From an uncultured Lachnospiraceae bacterium (lineage in GTDB: Bacteria > Bacillota > Clostridia > Lachnospirales > Lachnospiraceae): a stretch of DNA of 23,100 nucleotides. Shown one piece after another: positions 1-6,880 of this stretch. Numbering within the stretch: the stretch's first letter is position 1; every line of letters begins with the position of its first letter. A program made the translations under genes and the position numbers. The stretch spans positions 1-23,100 of the forward strand of contig CAJKWK010000049.1 of assembly GCA_905203555.1 (NCBI GenBank). Reading direction: 5' to 3'. The notes under the pieces were generated by a model. The model made no database searches and was not told the origin of the DNA. It saw only the letters and a program-made list of their open reading frames with translations.

Positions 1-115
1 CTGAGTCCAGGTCGTATGTGTAGAAACGCAGTTCCCGTCCCCTAAAGGGACTACGGACAGCTTCGGCTGTTCTTATGGGAAGCACGTGACTTTAGTCATG
101 TGAGGCTTCACAGGT
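1..115 (+). mobile_element. Right end of an IS605-family (TnpB-type) element
   Basis: Three hairpins follow each other directly: GTCCC/GGGAC at 37-51, GGACAGC-TTCG-GCTGTTC at 55-72 and CACGTGAC-TTTA-GTCATGTG at 83-102, then AGGCTTCAC. The last hairpin with its TTTA loop and trailing TTCAC has the form of IS605/IS607-type right ends, where the 3' end of tnpB overlaps the right-end guide RNA (reRNA). The transposase or TnpB body would lie left of the window. A short frame is open from base 1 to the TAA at 43-45 and could be the last codons of tnpB, but it is too short to identify. The outer boundary near 110-115 is approximate. In known TnpB systems the guide is read from the flank just past this end, here the sequence ahead of the gene at 133. 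Confidence 0.6.
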
Positions 116-132
116 TTTAATGGAGGAACAAA

Positions 133-288
133 ATGAATAAAGAGAGCCAGATAGGCCAGAAAAGTAGAATTTACCTTTGCAGTGAATGTGGTAAGCCCAT
201 AGAGGGCGACCATATATACATAAAGACCCGTAGGGGAACAGAGTTACGAATCCACAACCAATGCATTCCGAAAGGGCCGAGAAGGTAA
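133..288 (+). CDS. Small zinc-knuckle-like protein, 51 aa
   Basis: This is a short gene with a clear ribosome site (TGGAGGAAC, 121-129) and an ATG at 133. The protein carries C-x2-C at residues 16-19 (CSEC) and H-x3-C near residues 41-44, which together could bind one zinc ion. The rest is basic and hydrophilic. Its stop lies three bases before the next gene, so the two are probably translated from one message. It begins right after the IS605 right end, so its native promoter may lie on the other side of the insertion. No family is recognised; the zinc role is inferred from residue spacing alone. Confidence 0.6.
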   Translation: MNKESQIGQKSRIYLCSECGKPIEGDHIYIKTRRGTELRIHNQCIPKGPRR

Positions 289-291
289 GAA

Positions 292-594
292 ATGGACAAA
301 TTAACGCAAAAAGATAAGCAAAAAATCCAGAGGCAGAAAAGGAAAGAAACTATAGCTCGAATAGCTGCTATGCAGACTTTACCTTATGAGGTAAGTTCTT
401 TCGATAAACTGGAATACGCTCTGGAAGTTTATTGTAACGGAGCATTCGTAAGGCAAATTGATGTTTATGACACTTATGAGGAAGCAACTCAGGAAAAAGA
501 GCAATATCAAGAACCTCTGTTTCCAGGCGAATATCTACGCATCCTCTGCATCGCTTATGGAAAAGAACAAGAAATCGGTTGTTTTCATCCATAA
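292..594 (+). CDS. Hypothetical protein, 100 aa
   Basis: A GAGAAGG ribosome site overlaps the end of the upstream gene and precedes the ATG by a few bases, so the two genes form an operon. The N-terminal 25 residues are strongly basic and rich in K, Q and R. The rest is acidic and mixed, with several aromatic residues (around 40-95). There is no signal peptide or membrane segment. The stop codon sits inside a CCATAATT sequence (589-596), the core of the box that recurs upstream of other transcription units in this window. I do not recognise the family. Confidence 0.6.
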   Translation: MDKLTQKDKQKIQRQKRKETIARIAAMQTLPYEVSSFDKLEYALEVYCNGAFVRQIDVYDTYEEATQEKEQYQEPLFPGEYLRILCIAYGKEQEIGCFHP

Positions 595-657
595 TTAAAT
601 ACAGAACAGTCCGTACCTATGCGCTGTCTAAAAATAACCAAATAGAAAGGAAATCTT

Positions 658-1380
658 GTGAAACCGAATATTTTTTATCATGTGACAACAAATAACAGAC
701 TGGAGCTCATCCAAAAAGAAGGGTTGAGACCAGTCCTTGGTACAAACTCCATGCTTGTTGGAGAAACGGAACCCTGTATATATCTTTGTAAGGAATCTGG
801 AATCGCGTTTTGGAGCATCATTCTTGACGCTCCGGTTGTACTTCAGGTAACGCTAACAAAAGGGCAGTGCGACAGATTAGAATGTTCCGTAGACAATGAA
901 TATGAAGAATATTATCTAAAAGAACCGATCTCGCCGGAATGCATCGTACAGATTCCTTGTCCAGATAGAATGCCTGTTATGCAGGATTTATGTATAAGCG
1001 CCATTACAGAAATTGGCAATTTATGCGCAGAAATCCTTGAATACCGATGGGAAGAGAGGAATCTGCTTAAAACAGCGGGAAAGAAAATGGAAATAGAAGA
1101 AATGGAGAGGTTGTGTCAGAAAACAAAGATGACACTGCAGTGCTTTCTGAGGCATCTGGACTGGTCTTGTCTGACAGATAACGAAATCAGGTCACAGATT
1201 GAATTAAGCGCATGCGAAGGCAGCTCTTTTGTTGATAAGGATGAAGATGGAGATTCGCTGTATCAGAAAATCTCTATGTATGAGAAGGATGAACTACAGA
1301 AAACTTCTGAGGAGTTGTCTGCATATATTAAGGAAGTATTTTTCGATTTCCTGGATATCAACACAACAGATTGTATCTAA
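658..1380 (+). CDS. ADP-ribosyltransferase-like fold protein (tentative), 240 aa
   Basis: Translation starts at GTG 658 behind AGAAAGGAAA. The first 100 residues have the layout of small ART-fold proteins (Tpt1/KptA, DarT and PARP-like families). An N-terminal YHVTT at 7-11 is followed by a helix and an 'EGLRP' turn at 21-25, then an IYL strand near 41. An acidic E-E-Y-Y-L-K-x-P-I-S-P-E-C-I stretch near residues 82-96 resembles the 'I-P-P-E-x-I' end of that fold. In the family, His in the first motif and a late Glu contact NAD+, but I cannot assign them here with certainty. Residues 110-240 are helical and acidic with no recognised domain. An RNA 2'-phosphotransferase or a protein/DNA ADP-ribosyltransferase are both possible. 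A 10-bp hairpin follows the gene. Confidence 0.5.
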   Translation: MKPNIFYHVTTNNRLELIQKEGLRPVLGTNSMLVGETEPCIYLCKESGIAFWSIILDAPVVLQVTLTKGQCDRLECSVDNEYEEYYLKEPISPECIVQIPCPDRMPVMQDLCISAITEIGNLCAEILEYRWEERNLLKTAGKKMEIEEMERLCQKTKMTLQCFLRHLDWSCLTDNEIRSQIELSACEGSSFVDKDEDGDSLYQKISMYEKDELQKTSEELSAYIKEVFFDFLDINTTDCI

Positions 1381-1395
1381 ACAAGATTGTCAATT

Positions 1396-1419
1396 TGCCT
1401 GACTCAAATGAGTCAGGCA
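1396..1419 (+). terminator. Perfect 10-bp hairpin after the ART-like gene
   Basis: TGCCTGACTC at 1396-1405 and GAGTCAGGCA at 1410-1419 form a perfect stem with an AAAT loop, 15 bases after the stop. The T-tract is weak (ATTTAAGG), so it may only slow or partly terminate transcription, or stabilise the mRNA end. The next gene starts 22 bases on. Confidence 0.55.
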
Positions 1420-1441
1420 TTTAAGGCTAGGAGGGATATAT

Positions 1442-1909
1442 ATGAGGATTCCCTATCAGGGGCACTCTGTTTGCATCAACAAAGAAAAATGGAGCGCTCT
1501 TTCTGTATCGGGAAAACTTAAGTGCATCACATCTTATTTTAAAGAACAAAGTCAGTATCTTTACCAAAGATATAAAGATTACTGGCTGGGCTGGGTGATC
1601 GTACATGTACAGACCATTGGTGGAACGGGTTATGATCCAGAACCAGTTTATGAAGTAACAGTTTGGGCTGGCAGAAAAGGCAAGGGACAGACCTTTAACA
1701 CGCTTTCCAAAGACTTGTGTCAGTATCTGGTATCTTCTTGGGAGCATAATCAGGAATACCATTTTTCACTCAGTGTTGAAGATGGCTGCATTTCACAAAG
1801 TTATACCTTTAACCGGTACCAGAAAAACCATCTGATCAAGCAGTTAAAACCAATTCTTGAGCAAGTTTGGTACTGCGACATCGAAAAAAAGAAAAACAGT
1901 CCGATTTAA
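1442..1909 (+). CDS. Hypothetical protein, 155 aa
   Basis: AGGAGGG lies a few bases before the ATG. The protein is soluble, mildly basic and rich in aromatic residues (W17, W48, W51 and others), with alternating strands in its middle part that suggest a mixed alpha/beta fold. There is no transmembrane segment and no catalytic motif that I recognise. It lies between the hairpin at 1396 and the acetyltransferase gene, with 29 bases to the latter, so the two are probably co-transcribed. Confidence 0.6.
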   Translation: MRIPYQGHSVCINKEKWSALSVSGKLKCITSYFKEQSQYLYQRYKDYWLGWVIVHVQTIGGTGYDPEPVYEVTVWAGRKGKGQTFNTLSKDLCQYLVSSWEHNQEYHFSLSVEDGCISQSYTFNRYQKNHLIKQLKPILEQVWYCDIEKKKNSPI

Positions 1910-1938
1910 TCGTATAAGACAGGAAAAGGAGGAAAAGT

Positions 1939-2445
1939 GTGGTTACTCCAATATCACAACAACGAAAAGTACAAAACAACATCATTTCTATTCGCCCATT
2001 TAAAAAATCAGATTTTGTGATGGTCGAAGCAATGGATGAGCGATCTGGAAATGATGTTGCGCAATGGGTAAATGATTTGGAAGATGGAGATTCCAACGAC
2101 TACTCTTGGGGGTGTTTTCTGGGAAACGAGATGATTGGATATTGCACAATCGGTTATGCGGATGATTTGGGTAATCGCGTGCATACCTATCCTGGATACT
2201 CTATAGACTCTCTAATCTTATCTGATGTTTATATCAAAAAAGAATATAGAGGAAACGGTTATGCATTGCATATGATTTCAGAAGTGATTCAAAAACACCG
2301 AGAGCAGGAAAACGAACTTGTGTTTGTTACGCTGCTATATGACGAATTAAGCAAATTTTATCAGAAGTTAGGATTTCGCTGGGCGTTTGAAAAAGAATAC
2401 CTGATGGTCTTAGAAAAAGAAGAAAACTGCTGCAATGCAATGTAA
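1939..2445 (+). CDS. GNAT-family N-acetyltransferase, 168 aa
   Basis: Enzymes of this fold transfer an acetyl group from acetyl-CoA to an amine; the acceptor cannot be told from sequence. The hallmark is in the C-terminal half. Strand 4 is followed by a degenerate pyrophosphate-binding loop 'EYRGNGYALHMISEVIQ' (about 98-114), then a 'LLYDELSKFYQKLGFRW' segment (about 132-148) typical of motif B, where a Tyr near the end acts as general acid. The N-terminal 'IRPFKKSDF' is the usual first strand and helix. The length is normal for single-domain GNATs. GTG is used as start behind AGGAAAAGGAGG (1921-1932). The cca gene follows after 20 bases, so co-transcription is likely. Confidence 0.85.
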   Translation: MVTPISQQRKVQNNIISIRPFKKSDFVMVEAMDERSGNDVAQWVNDLEDGDSNDYSWGCFLGNEMIGYCTIGYADDLGNRVHTYPGYSIDSLILSDVYIKKEYRGNGYALHMISEVIQKHREQENELVFVTLLYDELSKFYQKLGFRWAFEKEYLMVLEKEENCCNAM

Positions 2446-2465
2446 ACATTGAAGGGAGAAAAAAA

Positions 2466-3815
2466 ATGAAAATAGAAATACCAGAACACGTTATGTCTAT
2501 CATTGCTCTGTTAGAGCGAAGTGGGCATCAGGCTTATATAGTTGGAGGCTGCGTGAGAGATGCTTTACTGAATCAAGTACCACACGACTGGGATATTGCG
2601 ACATCCGCCAGACCGGAAGAGATTAAAATGGCATTGGCTGATATTCCGGTTCTGGATACAGGAATGAAACATGGAACAGTCACGGCGATCATAAATCATG
2701 AGCCTTTTGAGATTACAACTTTCCGAACAGAAGGAAGTTATTCTGATGGAAGACATCCGGATCAGGTAACTTTTGTAACAGACATCCGAGAAGATCTTTC
2801 CAGAAGAGATTTTACCATCAATGCCATGGCATATCACCCTGTATATGGTCTCATTGACCCATTTGATGGCATTAGTGACTGTAAGCGAAAGTTAATCCGT
2901 TGCGTTGGAAATCCAGCAGATCGGTTTACAGAGGATGCGCTGCGTATGATGCGGGCCATCCGATTTGCCGCCCAGTTTGGATTTTCCATTGATGAAGCCA
3001 CCTGGAATGCTGCAAAAGAATCGGTTTACCTGCTTGGAAAAATATCCATGGAACGGATACAGACCGAATTGATGAAAATCATGCAGGCTGAAGCTCCGCA
3101 TAAATTTTTGGATCAGTATCAGGAAGTGTTTGATTACATAGTCCCGGAATTTCTTTCCATGCATGACTGCGAGCAGAATAATCCTTACCATGTCTATGAC
3201 ATCTGGCGCCATACCATGAAAGTTTTGGAAAATGTAGAATATGCCTCTGCCGATCCGATTATACGCATGACTGCACTGTTTCACGACATCAGTAAGCCGC
3301 AGTGTAAGGAACATGGTACAGACGGATACGATCACTTTCATGGACATGCAGAAGAAGGAACAAAAATCGTACGCATGATCCTGCGGCGCCTAAAGTTCGA
3401 TAACAAGACCATTTACCAGGTCGCACAGCTTGTCGAATGGCACGATAAAACCTTCTCCTGTAAGAAAAATCAGGTAAAGCGTTGGATGAATGAATTAGGT
3501 GAAGAGCAGTTACAGCGGCTTTTCATTCTTCGAAGAGCTGACATTTTGGGACAAGATCTCAGATTTGCAAAAGAACGACTGGAAAAAGTTGATATAATGG
3601 AATCACTTATGAAAGAAATTTTGGAAGAACATCAGTGCTTTCAGTTAAAAGATATGGCTATCAACGGTTCTGATCTGATACGTATGGGTGTACCGGAAGG
3701 AAGGCAGATCGGACAGATCCTTCATTCGCTGTTTGAACTGGTTTTGATGGAACAATGCGAAAATAAACGGGATACACTAATGGAGCAGGCAAAAAGTATG
3801 CTGGACGCTTCTTAG
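2466..3815 (+). CDS. cca: CCA tRNA nucleotidyltransferase with HD domain, 449 aa
   Basis: This enzyme adds or repairs the 3' CCA of tRNAs using CTP and ATP without a template. The class II nucleotidyltransferase head is intact: GGCVRD at 27-32, with the metal-binding D-W-D at 41-43. The RRDFTINAMA motif at 113-122 and 'DP...GxxD' at 131-138 follow, as does the ERIQTELMKI neck motif at 196-205. The C-terminal half carries an HD domain: H249, HD at 273-274 and H292/H294. HD domains in this family can act as phosphodiesterases or phosphatases on 2',3'-cyclic or 3'-phosphate ends. The length fits HD-containing Clostridia enzymes. GGGAG precedes the ATG by about six bases, and a terminator follows at 3865. 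A tRNA-repair gene in an accessory region suggests repair of host tRNAs damaged by nucleases, which is inference. Confidence 0.93.
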   Translation: MKIEIPEHVMSIIALLERSGHQAYIVGGCVRDALLNQVPHDWDIATSARPEEIKMALADIPVLDTGMKHGTVTAIINHEPFEITTFRTEGSYSDGRHPDQVTFVTDIREDLSRRDFTINAMAYHPVYGLIDPFDGISDCKRKLIRCVGNPADRFTEDALRMMRAIRFAAQFGFSIDEATWNAAKESVYLLGKISMERIQTELMKIMQAEAPHKFLDQYQEVFDYIVPEFLSMHDCEQNNPYHVYDIWRHTMKVLENVEYASADPIIRMTALFHDISKPQCKEHGTDGYDHFHGHAEEGTKIVRMILRRLKFDNKTIYQVAQLVEWHDKTFSCKKNQVKRWMNELGEEQLQRLFILRRADILGQDLRFAKERLEKVDIMESLMKEILEEHQCFQLKDMAINGSDLIRMGVPEGRQIGQILHSLFELVLMEQCENKRDTLMEQAKSMLDAS

Positions 3816-3864
3816 GACATCAGAGCGGAAGTCCTAAAATAATTCCAAACCATAACTCCTTATT

Positions 3865-3891
3865 AAGGAACCTTTCGGGGTTCCTTTTTTG
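3865..3891 (+). terminator. Intrinsic terminator after cca
   Basis: AAGGAACC (3865-3872) pairs with GGTTCCTT (3879-3886) and leads into a run of Ts to 3890. It closes the operon of acetyltransferase and cca. Confidence 0.88.
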
Positions 3892-3901
3892 TTTACGAAA
3901 T

Positions 3902-3938
3902 GTATCCTCTTCCATAATTGTACCGGAAGAGAAAAAGG
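3902..3938 (+). promoter_or_regulatory. Recurrent TATCC...CCATAATT box, copy A
   Basis: GTATCCTCTTCCATAATT followed by ACCGGAAGAGAAAAAGG lies 10 bases past the cca terminator and about 75 bases before the next start codon. The same arrangement occurs at 5062, 9811 and 12101. CATAAT is one mismatch from a TATAAT -10 hexamer, but no conserved -35 lies 17 bases upstream. The conserved TATCC part may therefore take that role. The promoter role is inferred. Confidence 0.45.
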
Positions 3939-4013
3939 CATAAGAGAAAAAAGAATTGTGCCGATTGATCTCCAAATACATAAGACCCAGTTATGGGCAG
4001 AAGGAGAACCAAT

Positions 4014-4385
4014 ATGAGGAAAGAGAATTTAAACAGAGAGAGCATCCGTACACTTTTAGTAAACGATCCAAAGTTTGCTAAGAAATTTAACCGCATCGTG
4101 GCAAAAATTCATTTTCTGCATGTCACTCAGGCGCGTGCTGCACAGACAACAGCATCTCCAGAAACAATTGCCGAATGCCGTGAAAAGGCACTGGCGCTGT
4201 TATCAGGAATTATCAAGGATATCGTAAACTTAAACGATATCTACAACAAGGAATGTATGGGTTACGTGGAAGGTCTGCGGGAAATCCAGACAAAATGGGA
4301 TCTGGCAGACGAGTTCTACCTAACAGCAGTAAGCCTGATGAGCGATGATGAGGCCGCCGATGCGATTGCTGCGGCTCAGCTCTAA
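4014..4385 (+). CDS. Hypothetical helical protein, 123 aa
   Basis: The start at 4014 is chosen because AAGGAG (4001-4006) sits seven bases before it. An in-frame ATG at 3993 has no ribosome site. The protein looks almost wholly alpha-helical. Its N-terminal 40 residues are basic; the rest is acidic and Ala-rich, ending in DDEAADAIAAAQL. There is no known motif. It stands alone between two terminators with box A upstream, so it is probably its own transcription unit and could be well expressed. It could be a small nucleic-acid or protein-binding factor, but nothing shows this directly. Confidence 0.7.
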   Translation: MRKENLNRESIRTLLVNDPKFAKKFNRIVAKIHFLHVTQARAAQTTASPETIAECREKALALLSGIIKDIVNLNDIYNKECMGYVEGLREIQTKWDLADEFYLTAVSLMSDDEAADAIAAAQL

Positions 4386-4440
4386 TATGAAACAACCATG
4401 CCTGCAGGAAAAGGCTGCAGGTGTGGTACTCATTCTCGGC

Positions 4441-4480
4441 ACAAAAAAAGAAGAAGGGCGAAAGCTCTTCTTTTTTTGTC
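4441..4480. terminator. Bidirectional terminator between converging genes
   Basis: CAAAAAAAGAAGAAGG and its mirror CTCTTCTTTTTTTG form a long stem around GCGAAAGC. There is a T-tract on the + strand and, from the A-run, one on the - strand. It lies between the + gene ending at 4385 and the - gene ending at 4528 and can serve both. Confidence 0.85.
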
Positions 4481-4527
4481 CTGAAAATACACGCAGCCCC
4501 TGAAAGAACAGGGAATGGAGAAAGGGA

Positions 4528-4803
4528 TTAAAATCCAAACAGATCCTCCCTTCCCTCCATTCTCGCAATATCCCTCAGCAGTTCCAAGCGCTCCCTGGAA
4601 AGTTCCATAAGTCGCACATTACTCATAAGATCAGCACGATCTACTCGTTTTAAATCCAACTCAGTTTCTGTGCCATTTGCAAACCGATCGGCCATATCCC
4701 AATCTCCGGTTCCGTTTTCAAGCCCCAGGTCATATCCGAGTTTATTCATCTCTGCTTCCAGTTCCTTCAGTTTCTGTTTCTTCTTTTCTAAAATGCTTGT
4801 CAT
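4528..4803 (-). CDS. Small coiled-coil protein, 91 aa, the only minus-strand gene with its own signals
   Basis: The open frame extends to 4926, but the ATG at 4803 is preferred because GGAAAGGAA lies just upstream and an extended -10 (TGCTATACT) sits a further 28 bases up. The first 25 residues (EKKKQKLKELEAEMNKLGYDLG) form a leucine-containing coiled coil. The C-terminal part (residues 50-91) is a second charged helix ending in 'REDLFGF'. It converges on the preceding + gene and shares its terminator. A helical, charged protein divergent from the next operon could be a regulator or antitoxin-like factor, but no DNA-binding motif is recognised, so this is only a possibility. Confidence 0.7.
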   Translation of the reverse strand: MTSILEKKKQKLKELEAEMNKLGYDLGLENGTGDWDMADRFANGTETELDLKRVDRADLMSNVRLMELSRERLELLRDIARMEGREDLFGF

Positions 4804-4830
4804 CGCCGTATTCCTTTCCGATTTTGTGCC

Positions 4831-4839
4831 AGTATAGCA
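4831..4839 (-). promoter_or_regulatory. Extended -10 promoter of the minus-strand gene
   Basis: Read on the minus strand this is TGC-TATACT, a TGn extended -10 element 28 bases before the start codon at 4803. No good -35 is seen, which extended -10 promoters tolerate. A TTATCCGCA sequence lies about 35 bases further up; it also occurs at 15862 and 22009. Confidence 0.55.
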
Positions 4840-5119
4840 TATTTTAGTGGAAGAGAAAAGGAAAAAAGTTTGCGGATAAGCATTTTGGCTTTTTTTTGCC
4901 AATCTCTTAATACCTTTGTCAGCCACGTGAATTATGGGATTCGATTCTGCTCGAAAACATTCAAAAAACTATGTCTGGCACAATAAGAAACATAACAGAA
5001 AAAAATAAATGTGTGAAGCATAGAAAAAGGAAATGAACATGGAAGATTCCATTACCAACCATCCCGTTCCATAATTCATACGAAATACAAAAGAAATAGA
5101 GAGAGGAAAGGAGAAAAGA
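4840..5119. other. Divergent control region with two CCATAATT boxes
   Basis: About 315 bases separate the start at 4803 (minus) from the start at 5120 (plus). A TTGGC-T8-GCCAA hairpin lies near 4885-4905. A box on the minus strand (CCATAATT, 4930-4937) and one on the plus strand (5069-5076) face opposite ways. I see no further convincing gene here; the minus frame running on to 4926 has no ribosome site. The arrangement is a divergent promoter region in which both transcripts could be controlled together. Confidence 0.4.
5062..5100 (+). promoter_or_regulatory. Recurrent CCATAATT box, copy C
   Basis: TCCCGTTCCATAATT is followed by CATACGAAATACAAAAG, close to copy E at 12101 (CTCCTGAAATACGAAAAGG). 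It lies about 45 bases before the start of the AcrVA2-like gene and would be its leader or promoter. The role is inferred from recurrence. Confidence 0.45.
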
Positions 5120-6109
5120 ATGAAACGGAAACGATCAAACGAGTATGTGCCGGTGCAATTCGCAAAAGCCATGATTCCAAACAGGGAACAATTACTGTGT
5201 GACGATGTTGGGATTTGTTTTGATTTTTTACAGCGCCATAAAAATATCATGACCGCATATGGGTTATTTTCTTCAGATGAAGACTGCAAAAACCTGTCCA
5301 GAACAATGTATATAGTGCGGGACTGGATGCGGACGAAACAGGCGTACAAGATCACAAAAGAACTAGCTGATGACTTGTTTGACATGGATGATTTAGATTT
5401 TCCAGCGAACTCACTGCATCTTCCATACCGCACAATCTTTATGGATTTTAGCGAACTAAATTTACCGGCCGTAGGCACGCAGATGGAGGGAAAAGATTAT
5501 ATCATTTATGGTGTATTTATGACACTAGGGGAAGTCATGTATTATGGAACTCCGGCTATCATGTGCGGATTTGTCACTGTAATGACAAACAAAAACGGAA
5601 TCAATGATGAAACAGATATTGGATACGGAGGGATTGCATTTGATTACAGCGATACAGATGACGGAAAAACATTAAAGGATAAAATTAACGATCTGACAAA
5701 AGACTTTGTTGGTCCAAAAGACAGCCTGATCAAAGCCCTGTTATTTGCAGCTTATCTATCCTGTGAGCAGCCGGATATTGAAGAAAACGAAGTTCAAAAA
5801 TCATTTTACCGTCCATCGGAGAAATTAAAAACTTCTTCTGTACGCAAATGGGACGTCGGAATTCGATATACGAGAGAAATCAGGCAGCATCAGAAAGAAA
5901 CTTCTCGTTCTGCCGGAACAGGAAAAGGGACAGCAAAACGCCCTCATATCCGGAAAGCCCATTGGCATGTGTACCGGTATGGTAAAGGCCGTACGCAGAA
6001 AAAAGTACTTTGGATTCCACCTATTGAGGTAAATTGTAAAACAAAGCCGGAACTGCCGGTGGTAGTTAGAAATATTACCAGGAGAGAAAAAGAAGGAGGA
6101 GACTCGTGA
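5120..6109 (+). CDS. AcrVA2-like anti-CRISPR family protein, 329 aa
   Basis: The C-terminal block at about 274-304 (RPHIRKAHWHVYRYGKG, then KKVLWIPPI) is the signature I associate with proteins annotated as the AcrVA2 family. The length is near that of AcrVA2 (about 320 residues). AcrVA2 of Moraxella mobile elements lowers Cas12a levels by recognising the nascent Cas12a N-terminus. The N-terminal 230 residues are a mixed alpha/beta region with 'DYIIYGVFMTLGEVMYYG' near 127-144. Relatives occur widely on plasmids and phages in hosts without obvious Cas12a, so anti-Cas12a activity is not shown here. AGAGAGGAAAGGAG precedes the ATG. The stop overlaps the next gene (GTGA), which shows coupling. 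The basic residues 262-300 also suggest nucleic-acid binding. Confidence 0.62.
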   Translation: MKRKRSNEYVPVQFAKAMIPNREQLLCDDVGICFDFLQRHKNIMTAYGLFSSDEDCKNLSRTMYIVRDWMRTKQAYKITKELADDLFDMDDLDFPANSLHLPYRTIFMDFSELNLPAVGTQMEGKDYIIYGVFMTLGEVMYYGTPAIMCGFVTVMTNKNGINDETDIGYGGIAFDYSDTDDGKTLKDKINDLTKDFVGPKDSLIKALLFAAYLSCEQPDIEENEVQKSFYRPSEKLKTSSVRKWDVGIRYTREIRQHQKETSRSAGTGKGTAKRPHIRKAHWHVYRYGKGRTQKKVLWIPPIEVNCKTKPELPVVVRNITRREKEGGDS

Positions 6110-6333
6110 ACGGAGTGATGGATTACAATTGGCTTGGTATTGCATTTATCGACGATCAACTCGCCCCTGAAATCCATGAAAACATCGAAAAGAAAATGGA
6201 TGAGTTGGAAGAGCAAGTCAATGCGATGTTCGATCAATGGCTGGAAGAAAATGGACTCGAAAGAGCGATGGGAATTATTATCTCTAAACGAGAAACCAGT
6301 CAGGATAAGGGATGTCATCAATACGGAACCTGA
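6106..6333 (+). CDS. Small acidic helical protein, 75 aa, coupled to the AcrVA2-like gene
   Basis: A GTG start at 6106 overlaps the TGA of the upstream gene by four bases, with AGAAGGAGGA just before it, so translation is coupled. Residues 24-50 (ENIEKKMDELEEQVNAMFDQWLEE) form an acidic amphipathic helix. The last ten residues (KGCHQYGT) look less natural. The other frame downstream (IRDVINTEPDRESVIRTF) continues as plausible protein into the next gene. A single-base frameshift near 6300 may therefore have split one longer gene. As it stands it would be a small accessory partner of the upstream product. Confidence 0.6.
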   Translation: MNGVMDYNWLGIAFIDDQLAPEIHENIEKKMDELEEQVNAMFDQWLEENGLERAMGIIISKRETSQDKGCHQYGT

Positions 6334-6403
6334 TAGAGAAAGTGTGATCCGCACATTTAAAGCTATGCGGTTTTTTGCCAAAAATCATGCAAAGGAGAAG
6401 AAT

Positions 6404-6805
6404 ATGTTTGAAAAAGAATGGGAAGCCATTGGAAAAGAATGGGAAAATCTGCAAACGATGAGCTGCAAACCAACTGCTAAGAAACTACCGAAAGGTTACA
6501 TCATAGACGAGGAACAGTCAGTTAAATGGAACCGGGAGCAAGTAGAGCAGAATCATCTTGCGTACAACAACGAGGTAAAACAGCTCAATGCAGAAAAGAA
6601 TCGGAGGCGGAATGAAATCTGCCAGCGTATTTATGATTTAATCCAAAAAGAAGTCGGTCCAAAGCTTCATCGTACTGGAGCCAGAAAGATATGGGAAATG
6701 GCATATAATCAATCTCGTTCCTATGGATTTGCAGCGGTGTATTGGAGAATGACCGATTTAATTGACTTAGCAAAAGTGATTTTAAATGAAGAAAAGAAAA
6801 AATAA
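6404..6805 (+). CDS. Hypothetical protein, 133 aa
   Basis: The ATG at 6404 has AAAGGAG (6391-6397) at good spacing and is the best supported start. The frame is, however, open upstream as far as 6134, and the stretch from about 6310 to 6403 reads as natural protein. The native product may thus have begun earlier, or been fused to the 75-residue gene before it. The protein is helical and basic, rich in K, E, N and W (MFEKEWEAIGKEWENLQ, then 'LHRTGARKIWEMAYNQSRSYG' around 88-108). No family is recognised. RtcB follows after 75 bases. Confidence 0.6.
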   Translation: MFEKEWEAIGKEWENLQTMSCKPTAKKLPKGYIIDEEQSVKWNREQVEQNHLAYNNEVKQLNAEKNRRRNEICQRIYDLIQKEVGPKLHRTGARKIWEMAYNQSRSYGFAAVYWRMTDLIDLAKVILNEEKKK

Positions 6806-6880
6806 CAAATCGTTCTCAAAATTCGATCGCATACAGAAATAGAAGCCAAAAAAATAAATAAAACGGAGATAAGAGAAAAT

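Noticed and set aside
4804..4926. Longer N-terminus for the minus-strand gene (start at 4926)
   Set aside because: The extension contains the likely promoter (TGCTATACT) and lacks a ribosome site; the start at 4803 has both signals in place.
6134..6403. Start of the 6404 gene at 6134
   Set aside because: The region 6134-6300 overlaps the well-supported coupled gene in another frame and encodes an odd Ser/Lys-rich peptide. Only the part from about 6305 may be real protein.
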